A stretch of 64,000 bases of DNA from Gerris lacustris (Eukaryota; Arthropoda; Insecta; Hemiptera; Gerridae). The notes under the pieces were generated by a model. It made no database searches, was not told the origin of the DNA, and saw nothing but the letters and a program-made list of their open reading frames with translations. A program made the position numbers and the translations under genes. Shown in pieces: positions 58,341 through 64,000 of the stretch. The stretch is from positions 42,646,329 to 42,710,328 of the forward strand of contig OX578282.1 in NCBI GenBank assembly GCA_951217055.1, read 5' to 3'. Numbering within the stretch: the stretch's first letter is position 1; the number at the start of each line of letters is the position of its first letter.

Positions 58341-59299
58341 TTCATACTACTTTAATTCAGGCTATTTATAATTATTGGTGCACATAGGTCACCACCTCAT
58401 AATTCAAACTCGTAAAAATATATTCCTTTGAAAGTTCTACAATCATTTAATCCTCTTTAAATGATTTGCGGCTGACCGAGTCAACGCTTAAACTACCACT
58501 CTCGCTCACTTATCCAAAAGCTATCATATCCAATTTTCTTTCATAGTCCTCTCCTTTAGCCTTTGATGCCATAATCACTATAGAATGTAAAAATGAATAT
58601 TTTTATATTTCATTATATAAGCATATTAATTTAACATCGGCTATATTGATTCAGTTAAAATTATTCAAAATGGATATTAATTATTTTTTAGTTTATTTAT
58701 ATTTCATTACTTGGTTAAAATATTCAGTATGCGAAGAAGACATTAATGCAATTATTGTTTATAGGCGCATCTTACTTTGCAATCAAATGATCGTATCGGT
58801 ACTTTTAAGTACAGGTTATCTTTTATGTACTCAACATTTAAACGTTAAGTTATTACAGGAAGAAACTATCTTCAAACGAAACAAGATATTTGTTTTATTC
58901 GACCATAAAATTTTATTGAATATCTTAATTCTCATGTTATTTATTATCTTAAATAAATTAAAAATAGAAAAAATATATATAAAGACAATAATGTAGATAT
59001 AATGTTATATTATCCATAATTATAGTTTGTTAATTTAAAAACTTATATGTTCTATTACCATTAACTTGTAATTTTATTACGCAGATTATACTTCCGCGAT
59101 TGGGATCATATTGAAGAACTATGTTTTCCCGTGTAAAAGCGTCTTTTTTGCACCTAATGTTGACAGCATCTTCATGGAGTACATGTTGCTATAAGAAAAT
59201 TACAACGTTAACTGGTGGCCAGTCCATCACCACTTAACTTGTGTATTTGAAAATATACTTGACATTAACATCTTGTACATCTAACAACTCATTGTGCAA
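58341..59299. other. Unannotated AT-rich DNA
   Basis: A 116-codon frame (58646-58996, +) is Leu/Ile/Lys-rich with two hydrophobic stretches and no known family; I treat it as fortuitous at this base composition. Confidence 0.3.
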
Positions 59300-59562
59300 G
59301 AAACTGATGTCTCTCCACGTAAAATAACACTAGTTTATTTATCAAAGCAGATATCGGTTTTTATAAAGCCATCATCAGTGCCTATTGTAGAAGAACTGGA
59401 GTTACGTTACAAAATAATATTAGGAGGGTGAGTCATATGATGTATAGTATAATGTAACTCTAGTAGTACTCCTTCCTTAATCGGCACTGATGATGGCATT
59501 ATAAAGACCGAAAGCAGCTTTGATAATTAAACAAGTATTATTTTACGTGAAGAGACAGTTTC
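59300..59562. mobile_element. Penelope-type palindromic element
   Basis: Left arm GAAACTGATGTCTCTCCACG...AGTTTATTTATCAAAGCAG...CATCATCAGTGCC; the right arm is its inverse, ending AAGAGACAGTTTC. Arms of about 85 bp enclose about 85 bp. GCACTGATGATGGC, then TATAAA and GCTTTGATAA, are typical of Penelope-like ends. The minus-strand motif in the left arm has GATA in place of GAAA; the right arm is complete (separate entry). Confidence 0.7.
59477..59530 (+). ncRNA. Type I hammerhead ribozyme candidate
   Basis: CTGATGA (59487-59493) and GAAA (59510-59513) are the invariant core. Stem II: TGG with CCG around CATTATAAAGA, weak. Stem III: A-U and G-C around CAG. The cleavage triplet is CUU, with the cut expected after 59520. 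Stem I: TTAATCGGCA (59477-59486) pairs with TGATAATTAA (59521-59530) at eight of ten positions (one G-U) without bulges. Hammerheads with short stem III are known in Penelope-like retroelements. Stem II with only two G-C pairs is the weak point. Confidence 0.5.
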
Positions 59563-61742
59563 TTTATATTCATTAAGATGACCTCCATTAACGCTCTTAT
59601 TCCTAAAATTTACTTATTCTTCAACCTTCCGAACTCCCGATACCTTTCACTTTTCTACGAGTATCATATTTATATCTGTTTATATTTTATTCTTTTCATA
59701 TTTATTTATTTTCAATTAAGGAATTTTAATAGCTTAAAAGTATCTTTAGACATGAAGATCCTTGAATATAAATGATGTACTTAATATCTTAAATTCCTAA
59801 ATAATACTTCTTGTTTTTCATTTTATTTTTAAGGATTATTTTATTTTTAGCCTATTTCCATTTTATATTTTAGTTAGTATAGGTTTGTTTTTGTTTAGAT
59901 TTAATATATATCAAATATAATCTCGTTTTCATCTCTGAATAGATTTGTCAAAGATATACTCTTATAATATATATATTATTATTACATATTCATTGTATAT
60001 ATCTCTCTCTTAATATATTATAATTATATATTTACTATGGTAATGTAATTTATTTTCATCATATTTTTGGTGTTGCTATATGAATTACATTATGATTAAC
60101 AGTCTTCTTAATTGAAAATGCAATATTATGCCATTTAATTGTTGATATCATTGTTCAACACAGAAGAGTATAATATGCATTTTTGAATATCATATTCATT
60201 GTTTATCATAAAAATACATATTATTATATTAATTTTTGGAACATATATTTATACATGTTAATTATTATTTTGTTATTAATTATCTAGGGGAAGATCAGGC
60301 TATATTTTTAGCCTTATTAGTTTACCAGTGTTACAACTGAATCAAATTATAATGAAATTGTAAAAGTGTTGATTTTTCAATTAGATACATAGAATTTTTT
60401 TCCATGTTTTAAGTGTTATTTTTATAAGTCAATACTTTTGAGAAGTTAAGTGAATGTATTAAAAATTTGAATAAAATGTCCTTACAGTGAAAGTAAATTG
60501 ATGATTGCCTAGCGGAACTCACAAATGACTTAAAATTGAAATTCGAATCAACAGAAGGTTTTAAATAGGCTGATGATTCTTCTTTTTTTAAACGTGCTTT
60601 AGGTATATTCTGGTTGATTTTGCCAAGGAGCTTTAAAGGGTTTTTATATATTCAATATGTAAGAAGGTTTGGATGGTTGTATTGAATATAATACGTTATT
60701 TATAATGGATGAGAGAGTTGTTCTTTAAGAGGGCAGTTCCATCCAGTTTAGTAAGCAACTCCAGGCACGGTGTTGTGAGTAACGTATGAACACGTTACGT
60801 CACCCATGTGTAGCCGAGTAGTCGCTGGTCACCAGGAAGTGACCCCTTCTGGTCAGGATGGTTTGGAAGAACTCCTCAGTTCCAAGTCAGTGAAAGCCTC
60901 CCCCTCTACGGCCATGTCCAGTTTCTTGTTTCAAGTAAAAGAAACTAAACCCTGGCGCCGTCATCTTATACAGAACTGAAAACGTTATTAACAGACGTCA
61001 TTAAATAACTTGAAGAAATCATTCCGTTACCACTTAAATCATAATCATTCTTATAACCTTAAAAGATTGAAGTGTAAGAATTACTGACAATCTATAATCC
61101 CCCATACTTTAAGTAATGGAGAAACATCTAAACAATATCAAATTATCAAATGAAGATCTATTCTAAGAAATGGTCTTACAACAAAAAGGGGAAAATATTC
61201 CCACACGTTTATTAATGGAGTAACACTGTTTTAATATTTCCGTAGTGTCTTACTTGCAACTAACTTTCATTTTGTATCAAACTACAATTCTAAAACATTA
61301 TATGTTTTGAGGTGGTGAAATCTTGAAATCGATGCATAAAAGTTTTAAAAATTATTTATAAAATCAGCTACTTAGAGCTTTACGTATGAAATCTTAGATA
61401 TTCCAGATTGACAACTTTCTAGCAGACGTTTAAAGAAAGCAAATATTGAGGGGATGTTAGTTTCTGCCCTTGAAAATTTCTGGTTTCCAAATCTTTTGCT
61501 ATCTGATCATTGACCGCGGATTTTATTTCATGGTAGGTCCTTGGAAATGATTGATTTCCAGTTGAGCAACACTTTCAGCAATCCAAGATCTTTTTTCTAG
61601 GAGTTTGAAGTAATAAAGTCATTGTCCTTTGATCAAGAAAGTGAAAACTTTTTTATAATAACCTTCAAACCCTTTAGATTTTGCAAGATATTTTAGAACT
61701 TTAAATACCCTTTTGACCATCTATTTACATCACTCTGACATG

Positions 61743-61773
<31 letters not shown>

Positions 61774-61976
61774 GTGTATATTCCTTTCTAACCATTTAAA
61801 AACGTGCAATTAAACTATTGTTAATTAGGACTTCCAGGTTTATAACTTCGGATCATTTCCAACCTTAGCATTTTAAGCGCAATTCAGTTTAACGTTTCAG
61901 CCTGTGGTATTGACTCATGATCTTCCTTAGGACCTTGAGCTTCACTCTTGACCATTTTATACTTGTAACTAAACCT
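59563..61976. other. Unannotated DNA
   Basis: 60710-60980 is clearly less AT-rich and may be exonic or UTR, but no frame longer than about 25 codons looks protein-like there. T-run 61743-61767. No repeat family recognised. Confidence 0.3.
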
Positions 61977-61979
61977 TTA

Positions 61980-62183
61980 TTTATTTAGATCTTGATTTAT
62001 TAAGATCTTAATTTCCTTTTGACCAGTCCTAGCTGTGCAATTGAGCAGCAGCTCTTCTATAGGGACTTCAAGTGCATTCTCTTTAGATAATTTTTCTGCA
62101 GCTAGGTAACCATTACGTGAGGCAAAGTGAACCAAGAGTTTAAGCCACAGGGGAGCGTGGCAAGGCATTTTGATCATGGGCAC
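61980..62183 (-). CDS. Candidate coding exon, function unknown
   Basis: ATG at 62181-62183 (minus strand) opens about 68 codons ending at a TAA just below 61980. The product contains HAPLWLKLLVHFASRNGYLA and AEKLSKENALEVPIEELLLN, a balanced, amphipathic helical sequence unlike the Ile/Tyr/Phe-rich chance frames around it. TGA lies six codons upstream in frame, so either this ATG starts the protein or the segment is a decayed or processed copy. No splice acceptor fits between that TGA and the ATG. It ends with LINQDLNK. I do not recognise the family. It could be a last exon, a small protein or a pseudogene. Confidence 0.3.
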
Positions 62184-63140
62184 GAGGCAATGTCAACTTC
62201 GATTAGAAAATCGAACAATTTAATTATACACTATAATACATGTATGTCCATGTAACATTGACATACTCATCAGAAATGCAAAACGAAAGGAAAAGTAGGT
62301 CATCAAAGATAATCAACTTGTCCAATAAAATCTTATCATTTTTTTTTTTTCTTTAATTTATTATCGTTACATAATTCAGAAAATATTTCATATATTTAAA
62401 AACACATTCCAATGCAGAATTATGACTTGGATAAAAATTGAAAGTTTTGTATTTCTTGACTTAATAAGGACAGCTGTGAAATACCGGTGACAGTCCTGCC
62501 AACTTAAACTAAACATTTCAAAAAATCTGTTTCTACGTAAAGCCTTCTGTTGTAACTCAAAAAAATAATAAGATTACCAAAATAATAATCTTCAACCGTC
62601 TCCTTAGCAGAATGAACTTCTTCAAAAATGAAGAAATATTGTGAAATATGAGCGAAGAAGACGCATATTTTCTATTCCATAAACGAGAAGAACTCTTTGT
62701 GAAATTAGGAACTCTGCCAGAAGACCTACTAACCTCACAACCTGGCATAACATTATCAGGATTATGAACTAACAATTATAATAAAAGAAATATAATTTGT
62801 TGTTTCAGAAGAGAAAAATGTATTTTTTTTTGGCGTAATGTCTATGATCATCATGATGTGACAATAAATATAGAAAAATAACTAAACAAAAGAATTTAGA
62901 TGTTCGTCTGGTTTCTAACTTGTATATATTATACTAATATTAAATATGAACAAATATAATATCAAAACGTAATAACAATGGTAGGTTACAAAATGTAACA
63001 GCAAAAACACATAAAGGAGATTTCAATTAAAAATAAGAAAATAGATAAATAAATAAAAATAAAGGCAATCTGCAGCCTCTAGAAAGACAAAACACCCATA
63101 TTCGTCGGAAAAAACAATTCACCAACTTGTTTAGATATGA
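62184..63140. other. Unannotated AT-rich DNA
   Basis: A minus frame at 62557-62775 starts MLVHNPDNVMPGCEVSRSSG and ends in hydrophobic low-complexity sequence; not recognised. T-run 62340-62350. Confidence 0.3.
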
Positions 63141-63600
63141 TTTGCTTTCGAGCTTACCGAAGGTAAGCACATACATCGAAGCCATGTCATCGTTCTCAAG
63201 AAAAAACATTTGTTGTGTTTCCGAATTTAAAAATTATAAAACAGAAATCCGTTTCAGACATCAGGGAACATATTTGCATGGTCCCGAGTAGATCTGTTGG
63301 AGTGTTGATCAATATCATTGCGCAAACTAAAAACACTATACCCTTTCGATTTTAATAAAATTTAGATGGTAGGTCATATTAGTCCATATTGTCGAACCCA
63401 TATAAGTTTAAATCTTCTGAGCCTATTATCTTCTCTTCCTCATGCACACAAGCCTACATTTAATTTCATCTATATCTAATAGTACTCATCTGAATTTTCA
63501 GAAATTTGGATGGTATGTCGTACGTAGCCTACAGTTGGTCCCATATTAATTTCAACCATTTTTGTCGCTGCAATCCTACAATTGACAACCTAAGTTTTTC
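63141..63600 (-). repeat. R1 copy, reverse, 5' end missing
   Basis: TTGCTTTCGAGCTTACCGAA, AGAAATCCGTTTCAGACATC, TTAGATGGTAGGTCATATTA and AAATTTGGATGGTATGTCG are R1 blocks in order, so both monomers remain. It ends near 63600 before the 5' terminal part. Confidence 0.7.
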
Positions 63601-63808
63601 ATGGTGACTTAAATTAAAATACTATCTGCATAAGATAATAGGTTCTTTTGACTATAAAAAAACCGGACAAATTAGTAGTCTTGAATACCACTTTTTAGGA
63701 TGAGGAATCATCTTTATAATAATTAAATTTGATATATTTTTAAGAATAAAATAAAAAAAATATTTTGTGCTCATTTATTAAAGAGCACGGTTATTAAGTG
63801 AATTGTGA
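63601..63808. other. Short AT-rich spacer
   Basis: Nothing recognised. Confidence 0.3.
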
Positions 63809-63862
63809 AATAGTCTGTTAATTAGTGTGGCACATAGCTTCCTCATATCCTATTATCGGATG
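63809..63862 (+). repeat. R1 5'-end fragment, forward
   Basis: AATAGTCTGTTAATTAGTGT, GGCACATAGCTTCC and TATCCTATTAT are the R1 5' end, opposed to the preceding reverse copy. The remaining bases to 64000 show nothing further. Confidence 0.65.
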
Positions 63863-64000
63863 AATAGTCTCATGGAATTTAAGGTACGAATATTAAACCT
63901 GTCTCGATTCCCAGTGACATCGCTTAGTTCTATTCAATATAAGTTATTCCACATCGATAATTAGTCTACTGTTCGCACATTGCTTTCCTCTTCCACGTTC

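Noticed and set aside
58646..58996. 116-codon open frame with hydrophobic stretches
   Set aside because: Composition tracks the AT-rich DNA; no motif, no upstream promoter, no homology that I recognise.
59352..59388. Hammerhead on the minus strand of the left palindrome arm
   Set aside because: The GAAA core strand reads GATA, which should abolish activity.

Overview
This is AT-rich eukaryotic nuclear DNA, most likely from an arthropod and probably an insect. The evidence is the lack of operons and of dense ORFs, long introns or intergenic space, a typical spliced-gene 3' end at the left edge, and a repeat content dominated by short non-autonomous elements (hAT-, piggyBac- and mariner-type MITEs, Helitron-like ends, Penelope-type termini, foldback elements). 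A hemipteran host is only a guess from the general look of the repeats; no marker gene fixes the order. About 67-70% A+T by eye.

Host genes. The only convincing coding sequence is the first 264 bases, the last 87 codons of a gene on the + strand whose C-terminus looks like a GPI-anchor signal. A few other open segments (35639-35854 +, 41864-42088, 54235-54375 -, 61980-62183 -) have exon-like composition but no recognised family and are given low confidence. Most of the remaining open frames are chance frames in AT-rich or repeat DNA.

Repeat layout. I name the families here because several recur. R1: about 600 bp, two divergent internal monomers, a 3' hairpin closed by GCTTCCG/CGGAAGC; at least ten copies or fragments from 4.3 to 63.9 kb. 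R2: about 600 bp, four copies (2.5, 23.5, 44.9, 54.7 kb), a 3' hairpin and, in three of the copies, a tRNA-like segment. R3: about 800-900 bp with GGAACGAAGTTCCTTA termini, two copies (6.6, 42.3 kb). R4: about 300 bp, two copies (39.8, 57.8 kb), each nested in another element. R5: TIR element with a decayed tyrosine-recombinase N-terminus, two copies (1.7, 20.4 kb). R6: Helitron-like elements ending in CTAG (12.7, 15.0, 24.5, 26.7 kb). Individual elements with exact target-site duplications include three hAT-type elements (15615-17485, TATTAGTG; 18102-18296, GCTATAAT; 44658-46095, CTTCTAAT), a piggyBac-type MITE (39241-40201, TTAA), a long-TIR MITE (24115-24467, TTAA) and two mariner-like elements (13485-13861 and 52128-53110, TA).

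How the parts relate. The window is an archive of nested insertions: R1 inside hAT (16 kb), R2 and a mini-Helitron inside hAT (45 kb), R4 inside piggyBac-type (40 kb) and inside R1 (57.8 kb), and an R1/R3 chimera inside a mariner-like element (52.4 kb). The most interesting signals are a structurally complete hammerhead-ribozyme candidate in a Penelope-type palindrome (59477-59530), a foldback element carrying a nearly canonical tRNA fold (8961-9302), the R1/R3 chimera, and a short ATTTCATnAAAATCGG-like module shared by otherwise unrelated families. No novel multi-gene system is visible.
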